Assembly (NCBI GenBank): GCA_013697725.1
Contig: JACCWI010000027.1
Location: 1-64,000 of the forward strand
Reading direction: 5' to 3'
Length of the DNA stretch: 64,000 nucleotides
From: Tatlockia sp.
Lineage (GTDB): Bacteria; Pseudomonadota; Gammaproteobacteria; Legionellales; Legionellaceae
The notes beneath the pieces were generated by a model. The model made no database searches. It was not told the DNA's origin and was given only the letters and a program-made list of their open reading frames with translations. Positions within the stretch are counted from its first letter, which is position 1. Each line of letters starts with the position of its first letter. Shown piece by piece: positions 44,107-53,714 of this stretch. The translations under genes were made by a program, and so were the position numbers.

Positions 44107-45803
44107 ATAATGAAAAGGAATTATTTAATCAAGCTTATGAACTTCAACGTCAAGGTAAATTGGTTGAGGCCCTTGGTCTCTATGAAAAATTACTGAAACT
44201 GCAACCCAATCAAGCGCAAGCCCTACAGTTTGCAGGCATTGCTTCAGCACAGCTTGGTAAGTTACAACAAGCATTTGATTTCTTTGCGCAAGCTTTAGCT
44301 TTTGAACCCGACAATGCCAACTTCCATAATAATCTTGCTAATGTTTATAAAAATGCTAAGGAAATTGACCAAGCGATTAGTCATTACTTAAAAGCGATTC
44401 AATTAAAACCCCAGTACGCTCAAGCCCATCATAATTTAGCAACCGTTTATGCCGCGCAGAATAATTACCAATCAGCCTTAAGCCACTATCGCGCTGCAGT
44501 TCATGCTGAACCAGATTTTGCACTGGCACATTTTAATTTGGGTCTATTGCTGTTGCAAAATAATCAATTGGCTGCAGCGAAGACGCAATTTAAAAATGTA
44601 TTGACTTTAAATGCTGAGCATCCTGAAGCAGAATTTTATTTAGGGGTTCTTTATCTGGAGGCCAATGAATTGGCTGAGGCAGAGCAACATTTTCAACAAA
44701 CCTTAATCAGAGATGCTAATCATGTTCAAGTGCTCACGAATCTTGGAGTTATTGCTTTAAAACGAGAACAGGGACAAATCGCGGTTGACTATTTTAGTCG
44801 AGCAATCGCCAATGATAATGATAACCTTGAGGCACGCAATAATTTAGCGGCAACCTTTATGCATTATGATCGCTTTGAAAATGCGTTAATGCACTATGAT
44901 GTTTTGTTACAGCATGAGCCTAATAATATAGAATATCTATATAACTCAGGGGTCGCGCAAATGGCCTTAGGTCATTTAAATGAAGCCTTGGAACATTTTG
45001 ATAAATTAGTTAGTATTGATGATCATCACTTCGCAGCCTTAAATAATCTAGCTGCAATTTATATACGCCTTGAAGATAGAGAAAAGGCTCAGTCTCTATT
45101 GCAACGCGCCCTTATAGCAAATCCTCAAGACAAGACAAGCAGTCATATGTTAGCTGCACTTAAAGGTGACGCGACTAATGCCACAACCTGTCCTGATTAT
45201 GCTAAAAACTTATTTAATAATTATGCGCTCTATTATGATCAGCACATGCAAAATCAATTGCATTACAACTTACCGCAACATATCGCGCGAATCATTCATA
45301 AATTAAAACTTCTAAAACTCACTAAAGTTCTCGATTTAGGCTGCGGCACTGGTTTAACTGGCTCTGTTTTAAGAGAAATTAGCCAAGAATTAACTGGCGT
45401 AGATTTGGCGAAAAAAATGCTCGCCCAGGCTCAAGAAAAAGGAATCTATGATCATTTAATAGAGACTGATTTACTCAAATTTTTAAAGGACGATAAGGAA
45501 TTATATGAGCTTGTCGTTGCTGTAGATGTCCTCCCTTATTTTGGTGAGTTGGATAGCTTATTTGCGGCATTAAAAGAAAGACTTAGCCCAAAAGGCTACT
45601 TCATTTTCAGCACAGAAATTTCCAGGGAAAACCCCTGGGTTTTAGAAATGACAGCTAGATTTAGCCATCATTTTAATTATATTAGCCAACTTTGCCAGAG
45701 TTTTGGTTTAGAACTTATCCATCATGAAACAGTAGTTGCAAGGCAGCAAAACGATAAAGGGCTTGAGGTTGAAGTTTATGTGGTTTGCAATAGAGGGGGA
45801 TAA
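44103..45803 (+). CDS. TPR-repeat protein fused to an SAM-dependent methyltransferase
   Basis: The 566-residue protein has about ten tetratricopeptide repeats in residues 5-345 (for example ALQFAGIASAQLGKLQQAFD, AHHNLATVYAAQNNYQSALS) and a class I methyltransferase domain from about residue 370, with motif I VLDLGCGTGLTGSVL and GVDLAKKMLAQAQEKG. The fusion is like methyltransferases seen in other gammaproteobacteria whose TPR part binds the protein substrate. No substrate is suggested here. It overlaps the elaA stop by four bases and is convergent with the GGDEF gene, the two stop codons being separated by only two bases. Confidence 0.88.
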   Translation: MNNEKELFNQAYELQRQGKLVEALGLYEKLLKLQPNQAQALQFAGIASAQLGKLQQAFDFFAQALAFEPDNANFHNNLANVYKNAKEIDQAISHYLKAIQLKPQYAQAHHNLATVYAAQNNYQSALSHYRAAVHAEPDFALAHFNLGLLLLQNNQLAAAKTQFKNVLTLNAEHPEAEFYLGVLYLEANELAEAEQHFQQTLIRDANHVQVLTNLGVIALKREQGQIAVDYFSRAIANDNDNLEARNNLAATFMHYDRFENALMHYDVLLQHEPNNIEYLYNSGVAQMALGHLNEALEHFDKLVSIDDHHFAALNNLAAIYIRLEDREKAQSLLQRALIANPQDKTSSHMLAALKGDATNATTCPDYAKNLFNNYALYYDQHMQNQLHYNLPQHIARIIHKLKLLKLTKVLDLGCGTGLTGSVLREISQELTGVDLAKKMLAQAQEKGIYDHLIETDLLKFLKDDKELYELVVAVDVLPYFGELDSLFAALKERLSPKGYFIFSTEISRENPWVLEMTARFSHHFNYISQLCQSFGLELIHHETVVARQQNDKGLEVEVYVVCNRGG

Positions 45804-45805
45804 GC

Positions 45806-47359
45806 TTAACTTAATATAACCTGGTTACGACCGCTATGTTTAGCTTGATTCATCGCTTCAACTAATCGCATTGTGAGTGTTTCAATTGAATCTTTAGGCT
45901 GAAAAGAAGAAAGTCCGAAGGACACCGTCAGGGCTAATTTTTCTTCAAAATAACAAAACTGCGATTCTTCAATAATTATTCTTAAATTTTCCAAGACCTT
46001 AAGTGCATCCAAGGCAGAGGCATGCTCTAAAATAATGATAAATTCTTCACCATCATAGCGAGCAATAAAATCAACGGCACGTAGAGTTGATCTTAGTAAA
46101 GTGGCAAGTTGTTTTAAAATTTGATCTCCAGCCTGATAGCCATATTTTTCATTGATAATACGGAAATGGTCAATATTAACTAAGCCAATAGCCACTTCAC
46201 CATATCCTCTTTGCCAGCGATGAAAAGCGCCAATTAAATATTCTTCATAGGCGACGCGGTCGGGTAAACCGGTTAAAAAATCACGATTGACTTTAATTTT
46301 ATGGGAAGCCAATTGATTCCGGATGTTATCTACAATTGATTCTGTTTCAGTTAATTTTGCCTTTAAACTGGAAATTTTTTGCTTAAAATTCTTTATTCGC
46401 TTAGTTTCCAGCTGATGATAAACTTTAATCTGTTTGGTAATCAATTCAAGATTATCCTCAACTTTGGGCGCTAAGCTATTGAGATTTTTTGCGATTTTAA
46501 GTTGGCCTTTTATAGCTTGAATACTGCCCTGGATGCCTTGTTCAAGCTGTTTGAGCTCGAGTTCTGTTTGATAACTATTATGAGTAGAGAGTTGCAAATA
46601 ACTATCAAAATCTTGGAGGTTAGAGGCAAATATATTCAAAAATCCTTTTAAATGATTATGCTCCAAGTTAAAAGCTTCAATGACCAAATCGGTTAAATTA
46701 TCTACCACTGTTCCTAAAGAAGCCAAGGTTAATTCTTTGGCTAAATTGGCTTTTAGCCTTATTAATTTGTTAGCCAGGAGATCAGGGATTAATAAATGCT
46801 TAGTCAGCTGGCTAAGTCGAATATTTAATTGGTTACTCAGAGTTAATTTTGATATGTCTTTTTGCTGGATTAACTGACTATGATTTTGTTGACAAAAATT
46901 GAGCTGCTCATTTACCCAATTAACGCTATCATCAAGAACTTGAGCAAATTGTACTAATAGAGCCTGCTCATCTGTCTCGGCTAAAATTATTTTTTGTATA
47001 TTTTCATAAGTTTTTTGATCTTTAACAGTTACAATCATTTTACCTAAAATAGTAGTCGCTTTTTTTATAAATTCGCTAACGTCAACCTTGTTAACCTGCT
47101 TTTTATGACGTATCTCAGACATCGCATTAACTAATAACTCTACTGATTTTTTGATTTTGCTGGAGTTTTGATTTTCCTGAATATTATTCTGTAAATTATG
47201 CATTTGGCGGTCAAGTCCTACATAAATACTATTAGGTAAAAGGCTCAGCTGGTAGATAGCGCTTTTAAGCACATTAATTTCATCTTCTAGCTTGTTACAT
47301 TTCACCTTATATTTACTAAGGGTACTTACAATCTGACTATTTTCTTTGGGTCCATGCAT
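45806..47359 (-). CDS. GGDEF-domain protein with long coiled-coil N-terminus
   Basis: The 517-residue protein has no membrane segment. Residues 1-345 are helical, with a coiled coil near 310-345 (ETKRIKNFKQKISSLKAKLT). The C-terminal 165 residues are a diguanylate cyclase domain: DFLTGLPDRVAYEEYL, INEKYGYQAGDQILKQLA, then ARYDGEEFIIILEHA. The signature is DGEEF (Asp436-Phe440) instead of GG(D/E)EF. The RxxD inhibitory site (RAVD) is kept five residues before it. The first Gly helps bind GTP, so activity is uncertain; some variants at this position in other proteins remain active. The N-terminal region has the look of the TIGR-type 'cyclase with DUF' sensor modules, but I cannot name it. Confidence 0.85.
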   Translation of the reverse strand: MHGPKENSQIVSTLSKYKVKCNKLEDEINVLKSAIYQLSLLPNSIYVGLDRQMHNLQNNIQENQNSSKIKKSVELLVNAMSEIRHKKQVNKVDVSEFIKKATTILGKMIVTVKDQKTYENIQKIILAETDEQALLVQFAQVLDDSVNWVNEQLNFCQQNHSQLIQQKDISKLTLSNQLNIRLSQLTKHLLIPDLLANKLIRLKANLAKELTLASLGTVVDNLTDLVIEAFNLEHNHLKGFLNIFASNLQDFDSYLQLSTHNSYQTELELKQLEQGIQGSIQAIKGQLKIAKNLNSLAPKVEDNLELITKQIKVYHQLETKRIKNFKQKISSLKAKLTETESIVDNIRNQLASHKIKVNRDFLTGLPDRVAYEEYLIGAFHRWQRGYGEVAIGLVNIDHFRIINEKYGYQAGDQILKQLATLLRSTLRAVDFIARYDGEEFIIILEHASALDALKVLENLRIIIEESQFCYFEEKLALTVSFGLSSFQPKDSIETLTMRLVEAMNQAKHSGRNQVILS

Positions 47360-47599
47360 AATTAAATTCCATTTAAATTAAGTTGCAACGACAATCCAAG
47401 CGCATTTAGACTAATTATATACCATTATGGTGATTTCAACCTCGTCTTGGATAAATCATAGCTTAGGACGATGTATGCCTGGAAATGGACATACCGCGGC
47501 ACGTAGGGACACGTAGGGATTAGATGAGATATGTAGGGGTTAGCCGGGTTGCGTAAGAGATGTGAGATACTGTAATACCTATTTGCTCCCTTCTCTACG

Positions 47600-47618
47600 T
47601 ACCCCGGCTTGCGGGGTA
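47600..47618. repeat. Stem-loop in the ilvE-GGDEF intergenic region
   Basis: TACCCCG pairs with CGGGGTA around GCTTG. The flanking sequence (47500-47560) has short direct repeats of the form (C/T)GTAGGG(A/G). The hairpin lies 8 bases past the ilvE stop on the minus strand and could mark its transcript end, but it has no T-tract. The 266-base gap 47360-47625 holds no gene I can support. Confidence 0.45.
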
Positions 47619-47625
47619 TCCATTA

Positions 47626-48546
47626 TTAAAAACTATTGGGCTGTATATAAGTCAAATACTCAGTCCCGTAATCTTGATTCTTCCCATGAACCAAATCCAG
47701 ATAACTTGATTTAATCAAAGAACTAATCTTCATCTCCTTTGCCTGAGCAAATACTCGGTCATTAACCGAACGGATAAGCGTAACTTCAGCTGCAGTTCCG
47801 GTGAAGAAGGCTTCATCAGCTACATATACTTCGTCCAACGTTAGATTCGCCTCAACAACTTTTAAGCCTAGATGGCGTGCTAATGCAATCGTTGTGTCAC
47901 GAGTGATTCCAGCAAGTATGCCACCTAATTTCGGGGTATAAAGAATGCCATCTTTTACCATAAAAAAATTCTCACCAACGCCTTCAGTCACAAAACCTTG
48001 GCTATCAAGAAATAAAGCTTCATGGTAATGGGTTCCTCTAAGTTCAAGTGAGGCTAAAATTCCATTAACATAGTGACCGCTAAGCTTGGCATCAACCACA
48101 GTGGAATCGGGATGAATACGAATGTATTTGCTAGTCTTTATATCAACACTATCATGAGGAAGATAAGCACCCCAAGGCCAGCAGGCGATGACAAATTCTA
48201 TTGGATTCCCTACTGGATTTACCCCTAATTTACCGTATCCGTAAAAAATAATGGGGCGAATATAACCGGCCTTTAGTTTAGATCTAACAACCACTTCTTT
48301 AATCGCCTTGATTATGTCTTCTTTTGAATAGGGTTGTGGCATTTGCAATACCTTAGCCGAATAAAAGAGGCGATCAATGTGCTCCTCCAAGCGAAATATG
48401 GCAGGGCCTTGATTCGTTTCATAAAAGCGAATCCCCTCAAAGGCACTACCGCCATAATGTAAGGCATGAGATAGAACGTGTATTTTTGCTTCCGCCCATG
48501 GAACAAAATTGCCGTTTTGCCAAATGGTATCCGTTGTTTGCATCAT
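47626..48546 (-). CDS. ilvE: Branched-chain amino acid aminotransferase
   Basis: The 306-residue class IV PLP aminotransferase starts IWQNGNFVPWAEAKIHVLSH, with HYGGSAFEGIRFYET and the Lys in AKLSGHYVNGILA as PLP site; the GVGENFFMVKDGILYTP and LGGILAGITRDT segments confirm IlvE. It interconverts Leu, Ile and Val with their keto acids. Length is normal. Two ATG codons are adjacent at the start, with AAGGGA upstream. It follows algC on the same strand after a hairpin. Confidence 0.95.
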   Translation of the reverse strand: MMQTTDTIWQNGNFVPWAEAKIHVLSHALHYGGSAFEGIRFYETNQGPAIFRLEEHIDRLFYSAKVLQMPQPYSKEDIIKAIKEVVVRSKLKAGYIRPIIFYGYGKLGVNPVGNPIEFVIACWPWGAYLPHDSVDIKTSKYIRIHPDSTVVDAKLSGHYVNGILASLELRGTHYHEALFLDSQGFVTEGVGENFFMVKDGILYTPKLGGILAGITRDTTIALARHLGLKVVEANLTLDEVYVADEAFFTGTAAEVTLIRSVNDRVFAQAKEMKISSLIKSSYLDLVHGKNQDYGTEYLTYIQPNSF

Positions 48547-48577
48547 GTTATTTCCCTTAACGTTGCTAAATCCCTGG

Positions 48578-48600
48578 ATCCTGCGCTCAAGTCGCAGGAT
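48578..48600. terminator. Stem-loop between algC and ilvE
   Basis: ATCCTGCG pairs exactly with CGCAGGAT around a 7-base loop. It lies just after the algC stop on the minus strand and 32 bases before the ilvE start. It lacks a T-tract on the minus strand, so it may slow transcript decay rather than terminate. Confidence 0.4.
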
Positions 48601-48617
48601 TAATCAATGTTGCTGGG

Positions 48618-50006
48618 TTAGAACGAAACAACCAAACCCTTATCAACCAATTGCAATTGTGCTCTAAATAAAACCTGAATTTCCTCTAAGGCTGCCTGAT
48701 CAGTGGCTTCAAAACGGGCCACTAAACAAGGAGTTGTATTAGAAGCGCGCAAGAGTCCCCAGCCCTTGGCAAACTCTACTCGTAAACCATCAATGGTTAT
48801 GATTTTGGCGTCTACAAATTGAGCCATCATGCTAAAACGTTGCATAAAGGCGAATTTTTCTGACTCTGCAATGGGGATTTTAATTTCTGGTGTATTAATG
48901 CTATCAGGAATAACTGCAAATTGTTCGCTACAAGATTCATCGCGCTGGCTTAAAATTTCCAATAAGCGACAGGCGCTATAAAGCGCATCGTCAAAACCAT
49001 ACCAGCGATCCTTGAAAAAGAGATGGCCGCTCATTTCACCAGCTAATGCTGCATTTTCAGTCTTCATAACCCCTTTAACGATAGAATGGCCTGTCGGGCA
49101 CATTCTCGCAACACCGCCCGCATTCTCAATGACTTGAGCTAGATGACTTGAGCATTTCACATCATAAACTATTGTCGCGCCGGGTTTTCTTTTTAATAAA
49201 TCAATTGCATATAACATCATCAATCGATCGGGCCAAATCACCTGGCCTCTGTCAGTGATAACCCCTAGTCTATCGGCATCACCATCAAAAGCTAAACCAA
49301 TATCTGCTTGATGATGTGCGACTGTTGCTTTTAAATCCACAAGATTTGCTTCGATTGTTGGGTCTGGGTGGTGATTGGGAAATCGTCCATCCACCTCACA
49401 AAAAAGTGGAATGACTTCACAGCCCAAAGCCTCAATAACCTTTGGAATAATGGGGCCTGCAATCCCATTTCCGCAATCGACTACGACTTTTAGTGGGCGC
49501 TTTAATTTGATGTCGCCAACAATACGCTGAATGTAAGCAGGCATAATATCCTGCTCCAGAGCCTCGCCCTGACCGTCTTGAAAGATACCTTGTTCCAATA
49601 GATTATAAATTTCATCAATATCCATTTGTACCAGAGTTTTGCCCGCCAAAACCATTTTAATACCATTGTAATCTGCAGGATTATGACTGCCTGTAACCAT
49701 TAATCCGCTATCAATATCAGTGCTGTTAACAGCAAAATACATAACCGGCGTTGCCGCTCGGCCTAAATCAATTACGCTTATGCCGCTGTTTAGGAGACCT
49801 TGTTTTAATGCCGCTGTTAATTCATCGCTGGTTAAGCGGCCATCACGAGCGAGGAAAATTTGACTGCGGTTTAATTGATGAAGGCGACAGCTAATTGCTC
49901 TACCAATTGTATAAAAATCATCGGCATTTAATTCTTTACCTATAATTCCACGAATATCATAAGCTCTGAAAACAGAGCGCTCCACTTGTTTTTGCTTATA
50001 CTTCAC
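48618..50006 (-). CDS. algC: Phosphomannomutase/phosphoglucomutase
   Basis: The 462-residue enzyme is of the AlgC/ManB type: FRAYDIRGIIGKELNADDFY, the phosphoserine loop TGSHNPADYNGIKMV, the metal loop DGDADRLGVI, and the substrate loop GEMSGHLFF. It converts mannose or glucose 6-phosphate to the 1-phosphate for polysaccharide and lipopolysaccharide synthesis. It begins with GTG immediately after the dut stop (TGAGTG), with GGGAGA upstream. The coaBC-dut-algC order is a known gammaproteobacterial arrangement. Confidence 0.95.
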   Translation of the reverse strand: MKYKQKQVERSVFRAYDIRGIIGKELNADDFYTIGRAISCRLHQLNRSQIFLARDGRLTSDELTAALKQGLLNSGISVIDLGRAATPVMYFAVNSTDIDSGLMVTGSHNPADYNGIKMVLAGKTLVQMDIDEIYNLLEQGIFQDGQGEALEQDIMPAYIQRIVGDIKLKRPLKVVVDCGNGIAGPIIPKVIEALGCEVIPLFCEVDGRFPNHHPDPTIEANLVDLKATVAHHQADIGLAFDGDADRLGVITDRGQVIWPDRLMMLYAIDLLKRKPGATIVYDVKCSSHLAQVIENAGGVARMCPTGHSIVKGVMKTENAALAGEMSGHLFFKDRWYGFDDALYSACRLLEILSQRDESCSEQFAVIPDSINTPEIKIPIAESEKFAFMQRFSMMAQFVDAKIITIDGLRVEFAKGWGLLRASNTTPCLVARFEATDQAALEEIQVLFRAQLQLVDKGLVVSF

Positions 50007-50465
50007 TCATTCTCTCCCAGAAGAACCAAAGCCCGCTTCACCACGCTGGCTCTCTTTGAACTCATCAACCAGCTCAAAGGCTGCCCTTACCACAGGCAAA
50101 AAAACTAACTGGGCAAGGCGCTCACCTGGATTCACTGTAAAATGCTCAGAGCTACGATTCCAGCAAGAAATTTTTAATTCTCCCTGATAATCTGAATCGA
50201 TTAAGCCTACTAAATTACCTAAAACGATACCATGCTTATGCCCTAAGCCCGAGCGAGGTAAAATCACTGCGGCAAGGTTAGGATCGGCGATATAAATTGC
50301 TAAACCAGTAGGAATTAACACCGTTTGCTGGGAAGCTATTTGCAGGGGTTCATCGATGCAAACACGTAAATCAAGACCTGCCGAACCAGGTGTTGCATAG
50401 GCGGGAAGTGCTATAGTATCGCCTATTCGTGGATCTAATATTTTAAGTTGTATCGCTTTTTCCAT
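50007..50465 (-). CDS. dut: dUTP diphosphatase
   Basis: The 152-residue trimeric dUTPase has all five motifs: [44 protein letters not shown] and the C-terminal GFGSSGR. It hydrolyses dUTP to dUMP to keep uracil out of DNA. AGAGGAAA precedes the ATG. It lies between coaBC and algC. Confidence 0.97.
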   Translation of the reverse strand: MEKAIQLKILDPRIGDTIALPAYATPGSAGLDLRVCIDEPLQIASQQTVLIPTGLAIYIADPNLAAVILPRSGLGHKHGIVLGNLVGLIDSDYQGELKISCWNRSSEHFTVNPGERLAQLVFLPVVRAAFELVDEFKESQRGEAGFGSSGRE

Positions 50466-50482
50466 GGTATTTCCTCTAAATT

Positions 50483-51688
50483 TTACTGCGCTGTATTTTG
50501 AATAGTTACAGCCAGGATTGCAATAATTTCTCCGGCGAGCCGACTTTTATGAGTTAGTGGCAACTCAATTTGTGCATCTTTAGTTATAACCGTGACCTGA
50601 TTATTATCTGAGTCAAAGCCTAAACCTTCACCCACTCGGTTAGCAATGATCATATCCAGTTTTTTGTCTCGCAATTTATTTTTTGCATTGTCTAAAACCA
50701 TTGAAGTTTCTGCAGCAAAACCAATCACAAAAGAGGCCTTTCCGCTTGCAGCAACCTCGGTAAGAATATCAGGATTAGCTTTGAGATTGAGGGTTAGCTC
50801 AAGCTGATTATGCTTTTTAATCTTCTCGCTTGCAGCTGATTCAATGCCATAATCAGCAACCGCGGCGGTTGCAATAAAAATCATATCTTTTTGCAATTGC
50901 TGCATAACCGCAGCATACATTGCTGCGGCGGATTCTACTTGATGAATTTCAACACCCAGCGGGGTGCAGAGAGTGGTAGGCCCACTGATTAAAACGACCT
51001 CAGCGCCAGCCATTTTTGCAGCTTCGGCTAAGGCATATCCCATTTTCCCAGAACTTTTATTACTCAGATAACGAACTGGATCTATGGCTTCTCGCGTTGG
51101 TCCTGCTGTTATCAATATTTTTTTTCCTTTCAATGCCTGGTGAATAGGCTGAAGCCTTAGTGCATTAATGATAGCAGGCACTTCTACCATGCGGCCAAAG
51201 CCTTGATCCCCGCAAGCTTGCGAGCCCTCAGCGGGACCTACCAAGATCACGCCGCGTTGGCTGAGCAAAGCAGCATTAGTCTGTGTGGCAGGATGTATCC
51301 ACATAGAGCGGTTCATTGCGGGACAGACAAGAACTGGGATTTCTGCCACTAAGTACAAAGTAGAAAGGAGATCATCGGCAAGGCCATGAGCCATTTTTGC
51401 AAGACAATCTGCAGTCGCAGGGGCTATCACTAAAAAATCGGCCCATCGTGCCAGCTCGATATGACCCATAGCCTGCTCAGCTTGAGGATCGAATAAATCA
51501 ATTCGTACCTCTTCAGCACCTAAGGCTTGCAGAGTTAAAGGTGTGATAAATTGCTGTGCGGATTTAGTCATCACTACACGCACTCTTGCGCCAAGACGGC
51601 GTAATTCACGCAGGAGATAAGCCGATTTGTAGGCAGCGATGCCACTACAAATTCCCAACAGAATTTTTTTGTCAATAAAATCTTGCAT
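50483..51688 (-). CDS. coaBC: Bifunctional phosphopantothenoylcysteine decarboxylase/phosphopantothenate-cysteine ligase
   Basis: The 401-residue protein has the flavin-binding CoaC domain ([34 protein letters not shown]) and the CoaB domain ([42 protein letters not shown]). It carries out two steps of coenzyme A synthesis. It is divergent from radC, and dut follows 17 bases later. Confidence 0.97.
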   Translation of the reverse strand: MQDFIDKKILLGICSGIAAYKSAYLLRELRRLGARVRVVMTKSAQQFITPLTLQALGAEEVRIDLFDPQAEQAMGHIELARWADFLVIAPATADCLAKMAHGLADDLLSTLYLVAEIPVLVCPAMNRSMWIHPATQTNAALLSQRGVILVGPAEGSQACGDQGFGRMVEVPAIINALRLQPIHQALKGKKILITAGPTREAIDPVRYLSNKSSGKMGYALAEAAKMAGAEVVLISGPTTLCTPLGVEIHQVESAAAMYAAVMQQLQKDMIFIATAAVADYGIESAASEKIKKHNQLELTLNLKANPDILTEVAASGKASFVIGFAAETSMVLDNAKNKLRDKKLDMIIANRVGEGLGFDSDNNQVTVITKDAQIELPLTHKSRLAGEIIAILAVTIQNTAQ

Positions 51689-51751
51689 GGCCTTTCATTT
51701 TTGATAAGAATACTCCGATCAAACCACAAACCTCGTCATAAAGGAATAACA

Positions 51752-52435
51752 ATGACTAGTCCAATACCTGCCCAGCCTTTAGGCTTGCGTGAAAAACTTT
51801 TAACCCAAGGTGTGCAAAGCCTCTCTGATACCGAACTTTTAGCTGTATTTATCAGCTCTGGTAATGCCAAAAAATCCTGCCTGCAATTGGCTCTCGACTT
51901 ATCCCGACAAGTGGGTGATTTGCGTGAAATATTAAACGCAGATCCGCATCGTTTTAAAAAAGTAGCAGGCTTGGGCTTAGTACGTTATATGCAATTACAA
52001 GCAGCTCGAGAAATATGTAGGCGTAGTGATTTTATTTCTTTACAAAAAAATACTCAGTTAGCTAACGCTCAACAAACACATAGTTACCTTAAGCGTCAGC
52101 TGCGAGACAAAAAAAACGAAACAGTGGTGGCTATATTTTTAGATAGTCAACATCGAGTTTTGGCCTATGAAGAACTTTTTAGCGGCACCATCAATTCAGC
52201 CACAGTTCATCCTCGTCCTATTGTTGAGCGCGTGCTTAATCTTAATGCAGCAGCACTAATTTTAGCTCATAATCACCCTTCGGGACTTGCTGAGGCAAGT
52301 CAGCAGGATTTGGTGGTCACTGAGCGTCTACGCTATGCTTTAGAGCTAGTTGATGCGCGTTTATTGGATCACTTAGTTATTGGGGATAATGAAGTTTATT
52401 CCATTATGGCTCAAATGAAATGGCCTTGTAATTAA
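51752..52435 (+). CDS. radC: RadC/YeeS-type JAMM-domain protein
   Basis: The 227-residue protein has a helix-hairpin-helix start (LGLREKLLTQGVQSLSDTEL) and a JAB/MPN domain with the metal motif AHNHPSGLAEASQQD, plus the upstream Glu in the EELFSGTINSATVHPR segment. Despite its name, a role in recombination repair is not proved for the family. The frame opens at 51683, inside the coaBC start region, but the ATG at 51752 has AAGGAA upstream and begins the conserved part. It is divergent from coaBC. Confidence 0.93.
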   Translation: MTSPIPAQPLGLREKLLTQGVQSLSDTELLAVFISSGNAKKSCLQLALDLSRQVGDLREILNADPHRFKKVAGLGLVRYMQLQAAREICRRSDFISLQKNTQLANAQQTHSYLKRQLRDKKNETVVAIFLDSQHRVLAYEELFSGTINSATVHPRPIVERVLNLNAAALILAHNHPSGLAEASQQDLVVTERLRYALELVDARLLDHLVIGDNEVYSIMAQMKWPCN

Positions 52436-52437
52436 TT

Positions 52438-52677
52438 TTACTCCGCACTAAGTCTTTGTTGCAAAACTTCATCTTCAGGTGCCCAATAGTTGCGTCTGTC
52501 TGCTGCAATTGCCTTATTAATTGCAATCGTATCAACACCTCTAGCAGACATTCTTGAATTGTCGACTGCGCTATAACTTACCAGTGATGCCGGTGAGCCA
52601 GGAGCATTCATTGAACCGTTATTTGCATTGGTGCAGCTGGCTAAAACCAAAGGTAGCAACAGATTTATTTTTCGCAT
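52438..52677 (-). CDS. Small predicted lipoprotein
   Basis: The 79-residue protein has a short signal sequence MRKINLLLPLVLASCTNANN, with a lipobox LASC, so Cys15 should be acylated and the mature part (64 residues) anchored to a membrane. The mature protein is hydrophilic and has no family I recognise; RRNYWAPEDEVLQQRL near the end is the most structured-looking part. It is convergent with radC, two bases from its stop. Confidence 0.75.
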   Translation of the reverse strand: MRKINLLLPLVLASCTNANNGSMNAPGSPASLVSYSAVDNSRMSARGVDTIAINKAIAADRRNYWAPEDEVLQQRLSAE

Positions 52678-52820
52678 TGATAAGCCCCTATCAATAAATT
52701 GAGAAAGTTATTACAGTCTTGGCTTTACTCTGCAATAACCGATCCAGCTCACCTTGATGTAACTTAAAAAAAATTGTGGCACTATAAAAGCGATTAAATT
52801 TTTCGATAAAAAGGAGTTTT

Positions 52821-53663
52821 ATGTGCCGATTCGTTGCCTATTCGGGCTCTGAAATTCTTTTAGACGATATTTTAGTCAAACCTGTTAATTCAATTATCAT
52901 GCAAAGTCTTCACGCCCGCGAATCCAATATTCCAACTAACGGTGATGGCTTTGGCCTAGGCTGGTATGCCCCTAAAATTAGTGATAAGCCCGCCTTGTTT
53001 ACCTCTGTTTCTCCCGCATGGAATGATAGAAATCTTTTAAACATTACTGCAAAAATTACAGCGCCTTGTTTTTTTGCACATGTTCGAGCGGCAAGTGTTG
53101 CCGGGGTAACCTCTTATAACTGTCATCCTTTTATTTACGGACGATGGATGTTAATGCACAATGGCAGCATTAGTGATTTTATTGCCGTTAAGCGTCACCT
53201 TCGCCATTTATTAGACGATGATATTTACAATTGGATTCAGGGAGAAACTGATTCTGAGCATCTATTTGCAGTCTTTTTACAATTGGCTAAGGGAAAAGAC
53301 CTTCATCAAATTTCAATAGTTGCTGATGTGTTAGAAGAAACATTTATCGTTATTAACGAATTGGTCGATAAATATGCTTACGAAAACGCCTCTTACTTTA
53401 ATATTTGCTTAACCGATGGGAAACGTTTAATCGCAAGTCGTTATTGTACACAAACAAATTCCGTGCCGGAAAGTTTGCATTATTTTGTGGGCACAAGCTT
53501 ACACAGATATCTTGAAATGCAGGGTCTTGCACCAAGAGCAGCGCTGATTAGCTCCGAAAAGCTAACCAATTTCAATGCAGACTGGCTCGATGTACCTGCT
53601 TACCATTTTCTATTAATTGATGAAAATCATGAAATAGCGTTAAGGCCGATTGAAGTAAATTAG
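52821..53663 (+). CDS. Class II glutamine amidotransferase of the YafJ/EgtC type
   Basis: The 280-residue protein starts MCRFVAYSGSEILLDDILVK, so Cys2 becomes the N-terminal nucleophile after Met removal. HVRAASVAGVTSYNCHPF and MLMHNGSISDF are the conserved substrate-site segments of class II amidotransferases. The match is to the YafJ/EgtC-like proteins, which stand alone without a synthetase domain. Its substrate is not known from context. Confidence 0.88.
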   Translation: MCRFVAYSGSEILLDDILVKPVNSIIMQSLHARESNIPTNGDGFGLGWYAPKISDKPALFTSVSPAWNDRNLLNITAKITAPCFFAHVRAASVAGVTSYNCHPFIYGRWMLMHNGSISDFIAVKRHLRHLLDDDIYNWIQGETDSEHLFAVFLQLAKGKDLHQISIVADVLEETFIVINELVDKYAYENASYFNICLTDGKRLIASRYCTQTNSVPESLHYFVGTSLHRYLEMQGLAPRAALISSEKLTNFNADWLDVPAYHFLLIDENHEIALRPIEVN

Positions 53664-53714
53664 ACTGATCGCTGATAACCGCTTGCTCATAACACAAGAG
53701 GTAAACCTGATCGT

